Numbered from the stretch's first letter, positions 9,673 through 19,049 are shown. The stretch: 64,000 nt of DNA from Clostridiaceae bacterium M8S5 (GCA_029227815.1 CP118523.1:1302001-1366000); one strand, 5' to 3'. Notes: generated from the sequence alone by a model not told the origin. A program made the numbers and translations.

Positions 9673-10563
9673 CTATTTTGATACATAGTTTACAAGTGTT
9701 CCAATTCCCTCTATAAAGCTCTCTATCTTATCTCCTCTTTTTAAGAATTTTGGTGGTTTATATCCCAATCCAACTCCTGCAGGTGTTCCAGTCAATATTA
9801 TATCTCCACTATATAGCTTCATATTTTTAGATAGATCACTTACAATATATGGTATATCAAATATTAGATTTGAAGTATTAGAATTCTGTCTTAGTTCACC
9901 ATTAATATAGCACTGGATATCTAGATTGATTTTAGAAGGTAGACTACTCTTATGTACTATATAAGGTCCCATAGGGCAAAATGTATCTAGACTTTTAGCT
10001 TTATACCATTGGATGTGTTTCTTTTGAAGTCGTCTAGCTGATATGTCATTAGCTATAGTGTATCCAAAAATATAATCGCTGACATCTTCTTTATTAATGT
10101 TAATACCATCTTTACCTATAATTATCGCAAGTTCTACTTCATAATCCATACTATCAGTATGATATTTTATAATATCATTATCTCCTATAGCAGGGTTTGC
10201 TCGTTTGCTAAAGTATATAGGATATTTTGGTAAACCTAGATTATCAGAGGTCATACCCATTACCTCCTTAGCATGATCAGCATAGTTTTTGCCAAGACAT
10301 ATTATATCACTATGAGGATACCTTATAGGTGCTGTTATTTTCACTGTAGCTATGTCTATAGCTTGATTATACATAATACCACTAATGTTTGATATTTTTT
10401 TTATTATAGTAGAGTTTGATGTTTTTATTAAATCTAGCATATCTTTAGGAGGTGACATTTTTAATTCTCGGTATATTACATCAATAGGTATTACCTTATC
10501 CTTTTCTTTAGTGAGTGTTCCTAAATTGTATTTGTCATCATAAATATAAGTTAATAAATACAT
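9673..10563 (-). CDS. fumarylacetoacetate hydrolase (FAH) family protein
   Basis: Cytosolic FAH-family enzyme of 296 residues. Members hydrolyse or decarboxylate acyl-pyruvates and oxaloacetate-like beta-keto acids or isomerise aromatic breakdown products. The family core starts at IICLGKNYADHAKEV, with metal ligands in YEVELAIIIGK and DISARRLQ, and GTPAGVGLGYKPPKFLKRGD near the C-terminus. The first 80 residues form the usual small N-terminal domain. The start has AAGGAGG upstream (minus strand). It is monocistronic and divergent from the corrinoid adenosyltransferase gene. Exact substrate unknown. Confidence 0.88.
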   Translation of the reverse strand: MYLLTYIYDDKYNLGTLTKEKDKVIPIDVIYRELKMSPPKDMLDLIKTSNSTIIKKISNISGIMYNQAIDIATVKITAPIRYPHSDIICLGKNYADHAKEVMGMTSDNLGLPKYPIYFSKRANPAIGDNDIIKYHTDSMDYEVELAIIIGKDGININKEDVSDYIFGYTIANDISARRLQKKHIQWYKAKSLDTFCPMGPYIVHKSSLPSKINLDIQCYINGELRQNSNTSNLIFDIPYIVSDLSKNMKLYSGDIILTGTPAGVGLGYKPPKFLKRGDKIESFIEGIGTLVNYVSK

Positions 10564-10753
10564 AAAAAACCTCCTTAATGTTGTTTACCCCGTAAATTAA
10601 TTATAATTGTAATACAAAATAAAGTCTATTCTGATAAAATAATAATATAAGATGATATTAAAAAATTATAAATAAAAAATCAATTTATATCTGATAAAAT
10701 AGTCATTAGTATGGTAAAATATACTATAGAGCCAAGAAATGAAGGTGATAAAA

Positions 10754-11266
10754 GTGGAAAAAGGATATGTACATGTTTATACTGGCAATGGTAAAGGGAA
10801 AACTACAGCTGCATTTGGATTAGCACTCAGAGCTGCATGTGCTGGTAAGAAAGTTTTTATAGGACAATTTGTTAAGGGAATGAAATACAGCGAAGTAGAA
10901 GTTTCAAATTTTATTCCAAATATTGAAATACAGCAATTTGGATTAGAGTGTTTTATATACAAAGAGCCCACTAAGGAAGATGTAAGGAGAGCAAAAAGAG
11001 GGCTTGAAATATGCAAAGAAAAATTAAGTCAGAACTATGATGTTGTAATAATGGACGAAATTAATATAGCACTATATTTTAAGCTAATTGAGTTAAAAGA
11101 TGTAATATCATTGGTGCGAAGTAGAAAAGAGAATATTGAGCTTATTTTGACAGGAAGATATGCACCTAAGGAGCTTATTGAAATAGCTGATTTGGTTACT
11201 GAAATGAAGGAGATAAAGCATTATTATTCTACTGGAGTAGAGGCTCGTAAAGGCATAGAAAGTTGA
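10754..11266 (+). CDS. cob(I)alamin/corrinoid adenosyltransferase, CobA/BtuR type
   Basis: P-loop adenosyltransferase (170 residues) that transfers the adenosyl group of ATP to the cobalt of reduced corrinoids, making coenzyme B12. The P-loop TGNGKGKTTAAFGLALRA is at the N-terminus and VIMDEINIAL is the Walker-B-like segment; length matches BtuR. I place the start at GTG 10754, five bases after AGGTGA; the in-frame ATG at 10739 lies before that ribosome binding site. No cobalamin riboswitch is visible in the 190-base divergent region. The alarmone synthetase gene starts 18 bases downstream, suggesting cotranscription. Confidence 0.93.
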   Translation: MEKGYVHVYTGNGKGKTTAAFGLALRAACAGKKVFIGQFVKGMKYSEVEVSNFIPNIEIQQFGLECFIYKEPTKEDVRRAKRGLEICKEKLSQNYDVVIMDEINIALYFKLIELKDVISLVRSRKENIELILTGRYAPKELIEIADLVTEMKEIKHYYSTGVEARKGIES

Positions 11267-11284
11267 TATAAGGAGCAAGATAAC

Positions 11285-12076
11285 ATGATAAAATGGACAA
11301 AAATCCTTTTGCCGTATGAACAAGCGGTAGAAGAGCTAAAAATAAAATTTAAAAGCATAAGAAAAGAATATAGAAAAATAGATGAATATTCGCCAATAGA
11401 ATTCGTAACTGGTAGAGTAAAAAAAATCTCTAGTATTATAAATAAGGCAGCAAAAAGAAATATATCATTAGAAAATGTTGAAGAAGAAATAGAAGATATA
11501 GCAGGTATTAGGATAATGTGCCAATTTACTGAAGACATCTACAAAGTAATCGAACTTATAAGAAGTAGAAATAATAAAGACTTACATATAGTGGAAGAGC
11601 GCAACTACTTAGATGCTATAAAGGAAAGTGGATACAGAAGCTATCATATAATCATAAAATATCCATTACATACTGTGTTTGGAGAAAAAGTAGTACTTGC
11701 AGAAATACAAATTAGAACTCTTGCTATGAATTTCTGGGCAACTATAGAGCATTCTTTAAACTATAAATTCGAATCTCAAATACCTCAAGATGTAAAAGAT
11801 AGGCTAAAAAATGCAGCAGAGGCAGCATATAAGCTTGATATGGAGATGTCACAAATTAGAGACGAAGTAGTAGATGCTCAAGAGTTGTTTCAAGCTAAAT
11901 CTAATGTAGTAGAAAAGATAGTAAAAAATATTCAAAAGTTAAAGAAGCTGGGATACTCTGATGCTGAAAAGCTTCAAAAAGAATTTTTATATCTAAAAAA
12001 AGAAGGAGTGTTTAAAGAGCTAATAAGCTTTAATAATAAACTAGAAGCACTATTAGAAACAATGTGCAAGTTTTAA
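11285..12076 (+). CDS. small alarmone synthetase (RelA/SpoT-domain GTP pyrophosphokinase)
   Basis: Single-domain (p)ppGpp synthetase of 263 residues, of the RelQ/SasB (YjbM) type. The synthetase core includes ADIAGIR-like EDIAGIRIMCQF, then ESGYRSYHIII and the conserved AEIQIRTLAMNFWATIEHSLNYK. It has no HD hydrolase, TGS or ACT domain, so it should make but not degrade alarmones, independently of ribosomes. The C-terminal helices (residues 185-263) match the tetramerisation region of RelQ. AAGGAG precedes ATG 11285. It ends directly against the oligoendopeptidase gene. Confidence 0.92.
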   Translation: MIKWTKILLPYEQAVEELKIKFKSIRKEYRKIDEYSPIEFVTGRVKKISSIINKAAKRNISLENVEEEIEDIAGIRIMCQFTEDIYKVIELIRSRNNKDLHIVEERNYLDAIKESGYRSYHIIIKYPLHTVFGEKVVLAEIQIRTLAMNFWATIEHSLNYKFESQIPQDVKDRLKNAAEAAYKLDMEMSQIRDEVVDAQELFQAKSNVVEKIVKNIQKLKKLGYSDAEKLQKEFLYLKKEGVFKELISFNNKLEALLETMCKF

Positions 12077-12100
12077 ATGTTAATTAAGGAGGATGAAATA

Positions 12101-13900
12101 GTGAGTGAGGCAAAAGTATTAAAAGAAAGAAGTCAAATAAGTGAAGAGTACAAGTGGGATTTAAGCTCTCTTTATGAGAGTGATGAAAAATGGGAAGAGG
12201 ATTTTAACAAAGCAAACTCTTTATTTGAAAAGATAGCAGAATACAAAGGTAAAGTAACAGAATCTAGCGATAATTTGCTTGCAGTATCGAATCTAGGAGC
12301 AGAAATAGAGAGGCTTATAGGAAATATCATGACATATGCTAAGATGAAGCTGGATGAAGATACAAGAGAAGACAAATACCAAGCATACAACTCAAGATCA
12401 CATGCACTTGCTGTAAAAGCTAACGAAGTTACATCTTTTATTCAACCAGAAATATTGAAGTTAGATCAAGAGACTATAAATAAATATATACAGTCAAATA
12501 GTGAGTTAGCATTATACAAACAAAAATTTGATGAATTAATGAGAAAGAAAGAACATGTATTATCATATGAAGAAGAATCACTTTTAGCTAAAGCTGGAGA
12601 TGTAGCAGAATTACCTTATAATGTGTTTTCAATGCTTAGTGACGCAGACCTTAAATTCCCTAAAGTAAAAGATGAAAATGGACATGAGGTTGAATTAAGC
12701 CAAGGGAATCTAGTTCCAATGTTACTGAGTAAAGATAGAACTGTAAGAGAGAATGTTTTTAAAAACTTTTACAATACACTCTTTGATTACAAAAACACTT
12801 TCGCATCTATGCTTGGTGGTGTAGTTAAGAGGAATAAATTCTATGCTAACGCAAGAAAATATGGTTCTGCTTTAGAGGCTTCACTAGATGAAAACAATGT
12901 ACCTACAAGTGTTTATGATAATCTATTAAAAGCAGTACATGACAATTTGCCTGCAATGCATAAGTATATGAGCATTAGAAAGAGAGCATTAGGTGTAGAA
13001 AAGCTACATATGTACGATATATATACTCCTATCGTTAAAGATGTAGATATGAAAATACCTTATGATGAGTGTAAAAAGACAATCCTTAAAGGACTACAAC
13101 CTATGGGAGAAGAATATTTAGGTTATGTTGAAAAAGGATTTGACTCAAGATGGATAGATGTATATGAAAATAGAGGTAAAAGAAGTGGAGCATATTCATG
13201 GGGGACTTATGATTCAGAGCCATTTATACTGTTAAACTATCATGATACATTAAGTGATATGTTTACAGTAGCACATGAAATGGGACATTCACTTCATAGT
13301 TATTATTCAAGAGAAAACCAACCATTTATATATGGTAACTATAGTATATTTGTAGCAGAAGTTGCATCGACTACAAATGAAGCATTACTTATGAATCATA
13401 TGTTAAATAATGTTACAGATAAAACAGAGAGACTATATCTACTTAATTACTATTTAGAGCAATTTAGAACAACAGTATATAGACAGGCAATGTTTGCAGA
13501 ATATGAGAAGATGATACACACAGAAGTAGAAGAGGGCAGAGCTTTAACAGCAGATAATTTATGCAAGATGTATAAAGAACTAAATGAAAAATACTATGGC
13601 CCAGATGTAGCAATAGACGATGAAATAGCAATAGAATGGGCTAGAATACCTCATTTTTATTATAATTTCTATGTGTTCCAGTATTCTACAGGTTTTTCTG
13701 CTGCAATTGCATTTTCACAGAGAATATTAGAGAATAAGGAAAACTTAGATAAATACATTGGTTTCTTAAAGAGTGGTAACTCAGATTATCCTATAAATGT
13801 GTTAAAGAAAGCAGGAGTTGATATGACTACAACTACTCCGGTTGATAATGCTCTTAAATTATTTTCAAAGCTTGTTGATGAGATGGATGAACTAATATAG
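12101..13900 (+). CDS. pepF: oligoendopeptidase F (M3B metallopeptidase)
   Basis: Cytosolic zinc endopeptidase that cuts short peptides, here 599 residues, the usual PepF length. The catalytic VAHEMGHSLHSYY (HExxH at about residues 391-395) is followed by the downstream Glu ligand in FVAEVASTTNEALL. I choose GTG 12101, eight bases after AAGGAGG; an in-frame ATG at 12077 lies upstream of that ribosome binding site. It directly follows the alarmone synthetase gene and probably shares its transcript, and it ends at a clear terminator. The protein fits the peptide-using lifestyle suggested by other genes in the window. Confidence 0.95.
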   Translation: MSEAKVLKERSQISEEYKWDLSSLYESDEKWEEDFNKANSLFEKIAEYKGKVTESSDNLLAVSNLGAEIERLIGNIMTYAKMKLDEDTREDKYQAYNSRSHALAVKANEVTSFIQPEILKLDQETINKYIQSNSELALYKQKFDELMRKKEHVLSYEEESLLAKAGDVAELPYNVFSMLSDADLKFPKVKDENGHEVELSQGNLVPMLLSKDRTVRENVFKNFYNTLFDYKNTFASMLGGVVKRNKFYANARKYGSALEASLDENNVPTSVYDNLLKAVHDNLPAMHKYMSIRKRALGVEKLHMYDIYTPIVKDVDMKIPYDECKKTILKGLQPMGEEYLGYVEKGFDSRWIDVYENRGKRSGAYSWGTYDSEPFILLNYHDTLSDMFTVAHEMGHSLHSYYSRENQPFIYGNYSIFVAEVASTTNEALLMNHMLNNVTDKTERLYLLNYYLEQFRTTVYRQAMFAEYEKMIHTEVEEGRALTADNLCKMYKELNEKYYGPDVAIDDEIAIEWARIPHFYYNFYVFQYSTGFSAAIAFSQRILENKENLDKYIGFLKSGNSDYPINVLKKAGVDMTTTTPVDNALKLFSKLVDEMDELI

Positions 13901-13908
13901 ATTAAAAT

Positions 13909-13945
13909 AAAACTCGGAAGTGTTTTAAATACATTTCCGAGTTTT
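13909..13945 (+). terminator. terminator after pepF
   Basis: AAAACTCGGAA and TTCCGAGTTTT pair around a loop containing ATTTAAAA-type sequence; the right arm ends in TTTT. Confidence 0.88.
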
Positions 13946-14068
13946 ATAATACAGAAAAATTTTTTACTAAAATTAAGTAAGAAATTTCTTGAAGAAATTG
14001 TTTATTAAATGTAGAATTGAAATAGGTCAGTAAAAATTCCGTCTTAAAACTTTACAGAGGTGATGTTA

Positions 14069-14647
14069 ATGTTTAGAGCAGTAGATAAACTTAGAAATGC
14101 AGTAAATAATCTAGAAGCTAGTTTGATAAATGAAAATGCAAAGCAGACACTATTAGAAGTAAAAGAAATAGTTGAACTTAGTAGTCATATATATGAACAA
14201 CTTAAAAAAGTGGACGATTTAGTCGTTGATACAGATAATAAGATTGATAGCGAAGTATTTGAGCATGCTAGTAGCTTAGATTTTTTATATAAGCCTACAA
14301 CAATTGAGAACTATTATGAAGGTAATTATTTAGAGCTATTTGCAGAGAGAAGATCAAGAGAGTTACAGGATAGTGGAGCTATGCTAATACACAATAAATT
14401 TTGGACTGCAAATAACGTTATTTATGGGAATATATTTGGTTCTATACCAAAAGAGCTTATAACAAAAGAATCAGTGGACAAGCTATTAAGGTATGGGTGG
14501 GAGACAGTATTAGTACATATATATGAAATAAAAGGCGGTATGGAATATACAAAGTTATATGATATTTGTAAACAAAAATTTGAAAAATATCTTATTGTTA
14601 GTGAAAAGAAAAATAACACTAATTTAGTGTTAGTATTTCGTGTATAA
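14069..14647 (+). CDS. uncharacterised protein, 192 residues
   Basis: I do not recognise this family. The N-terminal 70 residues look like two amphipathic helices (RAVDKLRNAVNNLEASLINEN..., then VKEIVELSSHIYEQLKKVDDLV) and could form a coiled coil; the remainder is mixed alpha/beta with several aromatic residues and ends in strands (LIVSEKK..., LVLVFRV). No signal peptide, membrane segment or Cys motif. Start set at ATG 14069, just after AGAGGTGAT; GTG 14060 and ATG 14063 lie inside that ribosome binding site. It is convergent with the NAD kinase gene, leaving only five bases between stops. Confidence 0.75.
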   Translation: MFRAVDKLRNAVNNLEASLINENAKQTLLEVKEIVELSSHIYEQLKKVDDLVVDTDNKIDSEVFEHASSLDFLYKPTTIENYYEGNYLELFAERRSRELQDSGAMLIHNKFWTANNVIYGNIFGSIPKELITKESVDKLLRYGWETVLVHIYEIKGGMEYTKLYDICKQKFEKYLIVSEKKNNTNLVLVFRV

Positions 14648-14652
14648 GTCTT

Positions 14653-15456
14653 TTATAAAAACTTATCCTTTACATTTGTCCAAAAATTGTGATTTCCTAA
14701 AGTCATGATATTGACCTTCATAGATGATATTTTAAAAGATATTTCAACTATATTTTCATACTTATACTCCTGACCATCTACAACTATAAGAATAGAGTTT
14801 TCATCTCTGTACTCAGGAGTTATTTGTATTAGCAGACTATTTGGAACAATAATGCTAGAAGTTAAAGATCTATATGCCTTTGAATGTATAGGGGCTAGTG
14901 GTGTTAATTGAAGCACATCTAAAGTAGGATAAACTAGGCTACCACCACAAGAAAAATTATATGCAGTACTTCCTATAGGGGTTGATACAATTATTCCGTC
15001 ACCACTGAATTTTTCTAAATAATTGTTTTCAATAGACACATTTAAATGTATAGTTTTAGACTGATAACCCTTTATAACTATTTCATTCAAAGCTATCAGT
15101 TCTAGGCAACTTGTTCTAGTACAGATAGTTCCTTCGACTAAGAAAAACTGTTCTATGTTATAATCATCATTTTTTAATTTTTCTACAAAAGAATTAAGAT
15201 CTTCAGGTGAAATTTCTTGGAAAAAGCCTAAAGTCCCTGTGTTGATTCCTATAAATGGAATTTTAGAGAACTCAGTGCTATGAACAGCTCTTAGAAATGC
15301 TCCGTCTCCTCCTATACATATATTTAAAAATGCATCATTACTATAATTGTTAGACACACTAAAACCATGTTCTTCTAGTTTTTCTTTTAGCAATAATGCT
15401 ATATCCAAAGATTTAGATGTATTATTGTGTATAATATTTATTTTCTTAGCATTCAT
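14653..15456 (-). CDS. nadK: NAD kinase
   Basis: Phosphorylates NAD to NADP in the cytoplasm using ATP or polyphosphate; 267 residues fits the short Firmicutes form. Motifs: ICIGGDGAFLRAVH (GGDG catalytic loop, near residue 50), NTGTLGFFQE, ALNEIVIKG, and the NAD-binding STPIGSTAYNFSCGGSLV. The start at 15456 has AAGGTG seven bases upstream on the minus strand. It is divergent from the pseudouridine synthase gene; in many clostridia nadK lies among DNA-repair and RNA-methylase genes, so this setting is somewhat unusual. Confidence 0.94.
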   Translation of the reverse strand: MNAKKINIIHNNTSKSLDIALLLKEKLEEHGFSVSNNYSNDAFLNICIGGDGAFLRAVHSTEFSKIPFIGINTGTLGFFQEISPEDLNSFVEKLKNDDYNIEQFFLVEGTICTRTSCLELIALNEIVIKGYQSKTIHLNVSIENNYLEKFSGDGIIVSTPIGSTAYNFSCGGSLVYPTLDVLQLTPLAPIHSKAYRSLTSSIIVPNSLLIQITPEYRDENSILIVVDGQEYKYENIVEISFKISSMKVNIMTLGNHNFWTNVKDKFL

Positions 15457-15613
15457 AAAAGCACCTTCTTTACAATTAACAAGTTTAGGTATAAAATATT
15501 ATCTTGCTATAACCTTATAAACGATATATAATTCTTCATAGTTCATTATATTTGTTAAATACATATAATGCAAGCACCATTAAATCTTTTTTAGTAAATA
15601 AATGGAGGTAACA

Positions 15614-16516
15614 ATGCAAATAGAAAACCAAAGTACTATAATATATATAGCAAAATCAAACCACGAATCTGTATTTGACGCATTTATAGATGAAATGGGG
15701 CTTTCAGCTAGGTTTTTTAAAAGCCTCGTTAAAGATAAGAGCATACAGCTAAATGGTCAAAACATAAAGAGAAAATCAAAAGTATATATTGGAGATATAA
15801 TAAAAATAAGTATGAAAGATGAAACACCTGTTTATAGTCCACAGAATATACCTTTAAATATATTATATGAAGATATGGATTTGCTATTAATAAACAAGCC
15901 ACCTTTTATGTTGGTACATCCAACCAAGAATCACACAGAAGGAACACTAAGTAATGGGATTGCTTATTATTTTAAAGATAAAAAGATTCATAAAAAAGTT
16001 AGACTTATTAATAGACTAGATATGAATACATCGGGTATAGTAATAGTTGCTAAAAACCCATTTGGGCATATAAAGCTTGCTAATCAAATGGAAAAAAACT
16101 ATGTAGTGAAGAAATATATAGCAGTAGTAGATGGTGTTATCAACGAAGATGATGGGGTAATAGACTTACCAATAGGTAAAGATGAAACTGATTCAGTTAA
16201 GAATAAAGTTATACCTTCAGGCAAAAACTGCATGACAAAGTATGGTGTCATAAAAAGATATAAATCGCACACACTACTAGAATTAGAGTTATTGACAGGC
16301 AGAACACATCAGATAAGAGTTCATCTTTCTCACATTGGACATCCAATAGTAGGTGATAGTTTATACAACAAAAACAACACTAATATAATAAGCAGACAAG
16401 CGTTACATGCAAATTATATTAGTTTTCTAGATCCAAGGAATAGCCAGAGAATAAATATAAAGGCTGAGTACCCAAAAGATATAGAAAAGTTACTAAAAAA
16501 TATAAACGAAGAATAG
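15614..16516 (+). CDS. RluA/RluD-family 23S rRNA pseudouridine synthase
   Basis: Converts specific uridines in rRNA to pseudouridine. An N-terminal S4-like RNA-binding region (residues 15-80) precedes the catalytic domain: ILYEDMDLLLINKPPFMLVHPT, then INRLDMNTSGIVIVAKN with the catalytic Asp in RLD, and LLTGRTHQIRVHLSHIGHPIVGD. The usual HRLD is NRLD here; the catalytic Asp itself is intact. I choose ATG 15614, downstream of GGAGG; the in-frame ATG 15602 overlaps that site. The stop sits in a 28-bp palindrome shared with the convergent neighbour. Confidence 0.92.
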   Translation: MQIENQSTIIYIAKSNHESVFDAFIDEMGLSARFFKSLVKDKSIQLNGQNIKRKSKVYIGDIIKISMKDETPVYSPQNIPLNILYEDMDLLLINKPPFMLVHPTKNHTEGTLSNGIAYYFKDKKIHKKVRLINRLDMNTSGIVIVAKNPFGHIKLANQMEKNYVVKKYIAVVDGVINEDDGVIDLPIGKDETDSVKNKVIPSGKNCMTKYGVIKRYKSHTLLELELLTGRTHQIRVHLSHIGHPIVGDSLYNKNNTNIISRQALHANYISFLDPRNSQRINIKAEYPKDIEKLLKNINEE

Positions 16517-16535
16517 TAGTATACTACTATTCTTC
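16508..16535. terminator. 28-bp perfect palindrome covering two convergent stop codons
   Basis: GAAGAATAGTAGTA and TACTACTATTCTTC are exact reverse complements with no loop. Both convergent stop codons lie inside. There is no strong U tract on either side, so it may act as a bidirectional terminator or mutual transcript end, with lower confidence than the classic terminators. Confidence 0.55.
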
Positions 16536-17300
16536 ATCTTTTGAATTTACAACGTTTATTAACTGAAACATCTCTACCATTTCTTTTATTTTGCCAAGAT
16601 TTGCGATATCTAAACCAAGTAAAGGTCCTGCAATATCAATTATAGAACTTATTGTATTTTCTGGGGCCTTTGTACCGTTTGACATACTTTTTATTCCGTT
16701 TAAGACTGTTTTATACTTGTCCATATTAGAAAATATTTCTACGACTGGCTTAACTCCATTTAATGCACTTTCTGGGTAGTCTTCCTTTATAATTTCTAAT
16801 ATATTATTTATCTTATCTTGAGAGCTTAATGTCATAGATGGTTGTATTTTAGAAATACTAGCGTTATTTTGAGCAAACTCGACTAGAGAATAGATTCTAT
16901 TAAAATTATTGTACATAGGGATATATTTGTTCATTGTTGTTATTATGCTTTCAGGAAGATAAGGTGCGATTTTAATAGCTGTATCAATCTTTGTTCTTAG
17001 AGAGTTTATAGTATCTGTATTAAAACTATCCAATCCTATGTTATCTAATCCTAGGATATCTAAGCCTATGCTATCAAAGTTATTTTTAGTAAAACTTTTT
17101 ATACTATTAACAACGTATCCAGATGTTAAAAAAAGTACAGCATAACCTAATATTGGTGTTGCAAAAAGTGGTGCAAATAATGTACTAATTGGCGACGAAT
17201 TAAAATCGTCGTTTTCTTCTATGTCTATAGTCAAATTAGAATTACGGTTTGCATATTGATTTTGATTTTTATTGACTGGTTTAGAAACTATTTTTTTCAA
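16527..17300 (-). CDS. uncharacterised protein with one hydrophobic segment
   Basis: Unknown 257-residue protein. Residues 1-40 are polar and disordered-looking; about 42-66 (STLFAPLFATPILGYAVLFL) is hydrophobic and could be one membrane helix or a hydrophobic patch. It is followed by a short internal repeat, SIGLDILGLDNIGLDS (IGLD, LGLD, IGLD), and then helical segments. No catalytic motif seen. Translation starts at TTG 17300 after AGGAGG; no ATG fits. It is divergent from the small gene at 17498 and the two share a 197-base promoter region, so they may be regulated together. Coding status is supported by its uninterrupted length and good ribosome binding site. Confidence 0.75.
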   Translation of the reverse strand: MKKIVSKPVNKNQNQYANRNSNLTIDIEENDDFNSSPISTLFAPLFATPILGYAVLFLTSGYVVNSIKSFTKNNFDSIGLDILGLDNIGLDSFNTDTINSLRTKIDTAIKIAPYLPESIITTMNKYIPMYNNFNRIYSLVEFAQNNASISKIQPSMTLSSQDKINNILEIIKEDYPESALNGVKPVVEIFSNMDKYKTVLNGIKSMSNGTKAPENTISSIIDIAGPLLGLDIANLGKIKEMVEMFQLINVVNSKDEE

Positions 17301-17497
17301 TATTAAAGTACCTCCTATCCTTGAGAATTTCTGTGATGATTATATAATATGTTAATAGCACTAAAATTGTTCATGTGTTTATAAAATTAAATGATTGATT
17401 TAATCATAAATAATTAAGTAAGTAATATATATCAGATTTTTTTCATAAATTTAAATATAGAATTGTCACGATATTTTATAAACAAAGGGGGTTATAT

Positions 17498-17779
17498 ATG
17501 AAAGATAATAAAAAGCTTGAAAAAGTTTTAGAAAAGCTTAACGTTGGGGGGAATCAGGAACAATTTAATAAGTTTAAAGATTTAGCTAATAATTATTCAG
17601 ATAAATCAGAGGATGAAGTAATGAAAGAATTACTAGAACTTAAAGAAAAATTAAAAGGAGATAGCACAGACGAAGAGTTTAATAAAAAACTAAAACGTTT
17701 CGAGATGATTAGACCTTTCTTAAATTCAGATCAGCAAAAGAAGCTTGATGGTGTGATGAAAATGTTAAAAGGTGAGTAG
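17498..17779 (+). CDS. small uncharacterised helical protein, 93 residues
   Basis: Highly charged protein, rich in Lys, Glu and Asp, predicted by eye to be almost entirely helical, with a C-terminal segment FLNSDQQKKLDGVMKMLKGE. No Cys, no membrane segment, no signal peptide. AAAGGGGG precedes the ATG. Divergent from the unknown gene ending at 16527 and followed by a hairpin terminator some 200 bases on. Family not recognised; size and composition resemble small clostridial DNA- or spore-associated proteins, but I make no functional call. Confidence 0.75.
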   Translation: MKDNKKLEKVLEKLNVGGNQEQFNKFKDLANNYSDKSEDEVMKELLELKEKLKGDSTDEEFNKKLKRFEMIRPFLNSDQQKKLDGVMKMLKGE

Positions 17780-17983
17780 AGAATATGCAATGGAATTAGA
17801 TAGATTCGTTAAATACGTTAAAAGTGAAAGAAACGATAAATGTGACGCATGGATAACGTATATATGCTGGCAAGTGATTGCTTTTGCGTAATTATTATTT
17901 TGATAAACTATAGAAATTAGAAAAAAACAGTATATAAACTTATTTAGCTAAGCTTAAAGAAATCGAAGTTTCGGCTATGAATT

Positions 17984-18012
17984 AAGGCTGTCTTTATTGA
18001 GGCAGTCTTTTT
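17984..18012 (+). terminator. hairpin terminator before the NUDIX gene
   Basis: GGCTGTC and GGCAGTC form a seven-pair stem including two G-U pairs, followed by TTTTT. Confidence 0.75.
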
Positions 18013-18069
18013 ACTTGCAAGTATATGAAAACTAATATAGTATATAAAACAGAAGGGAGCCAGTAATAT

Positions 18070-18474
18070 ATGGATGTAGTAGTTAAAGGGATAATTGTTT
18101 ATAAGGGCAAGATGCTGATTGTAAAAAGAACAGCATATAAAGAGAGAGGGGCTAACCAGTGGGAATGTGTTGGTGGTAAAATGGAAGAAAGAGAAGATTT
18201 AGAAACAGCACTTTTAAGAGAGATTTATGAAGAAGCAGGACTAGAGGTTAGAATAGGTAGACTTTTATATGCTACTATATTTAAAAAAGAACAAGAAAAG
18301 CAAGCATTAATCTTAACATACCTTTGTTTTGCAAAAGATGATAAAGTTGAGTTATCACATGAACATAGCCAGTATTTATGGATTAGAAAAAATGAAATAA
18401 CAAATTATTTAACCGGTGATATATTAAGAGATTTTGAACATAATAATATCTTCAATTTGGAGGAGCTAGTATGA
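18070..18474 (+). CDS. NUDIX hydrolase (MutT-like)
   Basis: Cytosolic NUDIX pyrophosphohydrolase of 134 residues, acting on a nucleoside diphosphate linked to another group. The full NUDIX box is present: GGKMEEREDLETALLREIYEEAGL (the Gx5Ex7REUxEExGU pattern), near residues 36-59. GAAGGGAG precedes ATG 18070. It overlaps the phosphatase-like gene by four bases (ATGA-type overlap), implying translational coupling. The substrate (for example 8-oxo-dGTP, a sugar nucleotide or a methylated nucleotide) cannot be told from sequence. Confidence 0.9.
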   Translation: MDVVVKGIIVYKGKMLIVKRTAYKERGANQWECVGGKMEEREDLETALLREIYEEAGLEVRIGRLLYATIFKKEQEKQALILTYLCFAKDDKVELSHEHSQYLWIRKNEITNYLTGDILRDFEHNNIFNLEELV

Positions 18475-19049
18475 CAAAAGTATATTTTGTAAGACATGCC
18501 CAGTCAGACATAAGTATTCATGATGAGTTAACAAGGCCATTGACGCCAAAGGGAGAAGAGGATGCAAGACACATAGTAGGTATACTAAAAGATAAGAATA
18601 TAGATATTATGTATTCAAGTCCTTATAAAAGGTCTATAGATACTATAGCATATCTTAGCAAGGAGCTAGGCAAACAAATCAAAATAGTAGATGCATTAAG
18701 AGAAAGAATGACAGGAGAGTGGATAGAAGATTTTGATAGCTTTGCTAAAAAGCAATGGATGGATCTAAATTATAAAACTCAAAAGAGTGAAAGTTTAAAA
18801 GAAGTACAAGAAAGAAATATAAATGCACTCGAAGATTTATTAAAATCAAATCAAGATAAAAACATAGTAATAGCAACTCACGGGACAGCACTCAGCACTA
18901 TATTGAATTATTACAATAGTGAATTTGGTTATAAGGATTTCGAGAGAATAAGACCAATAATGCCTTTCATAATCTGTCTCGAATACGAAGAGGTAAATCT
19001 GATTAAAATAGAAGAAATTCTCAATAAAAACATAGAAATGGCAAAATAG
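18471..19049 (+). CDS. histidine phosphatase family protein
   Basis: Phosphoglycerate-mutase-like phosphatase of 192 residues. The catalytic phosphohistidine motif is VYFVRHAQSD (RHG family, here RHAQ) at the N-terminus; LTPKGEEDA, SSPYKRSIDT and the second catalytic His in IATHGTALS complete the active site. It overlaps the NUDIX gene and sits 88 bases before the FtsH-like gene. Members act on phosphosugars, cobalamin intermediates or nucleotides; the coupling with a NUDIX enzyme suggests a nucleotide or sugar-phosphate, which is inference. Confidence 0.9.
   Translation: MTKVYFVRHAQSDISIHDELTRPLTPKGEEDARHIVGILKDKNIDIMYSSPYKRSIDTIAYLSKELGKQIKIVDALRERMTGEWIEDFDSFAKKQWMDLNYKTQKSESLKEVQERNINALEDLLKSNQDKNIVIATHGTALSTILNYYNSEFGYKDFERIRPIMPFIICLEYEEVNLIKIEEILNKNIEMAK

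Noticed and set aside
17790-17891. 33-codon frame after the 93-residue gene (MELDRFVKYVKSERNDKCDAW...)
   Set aside because: No convincing ribosome binding site and no recognised family; could be a remnant.
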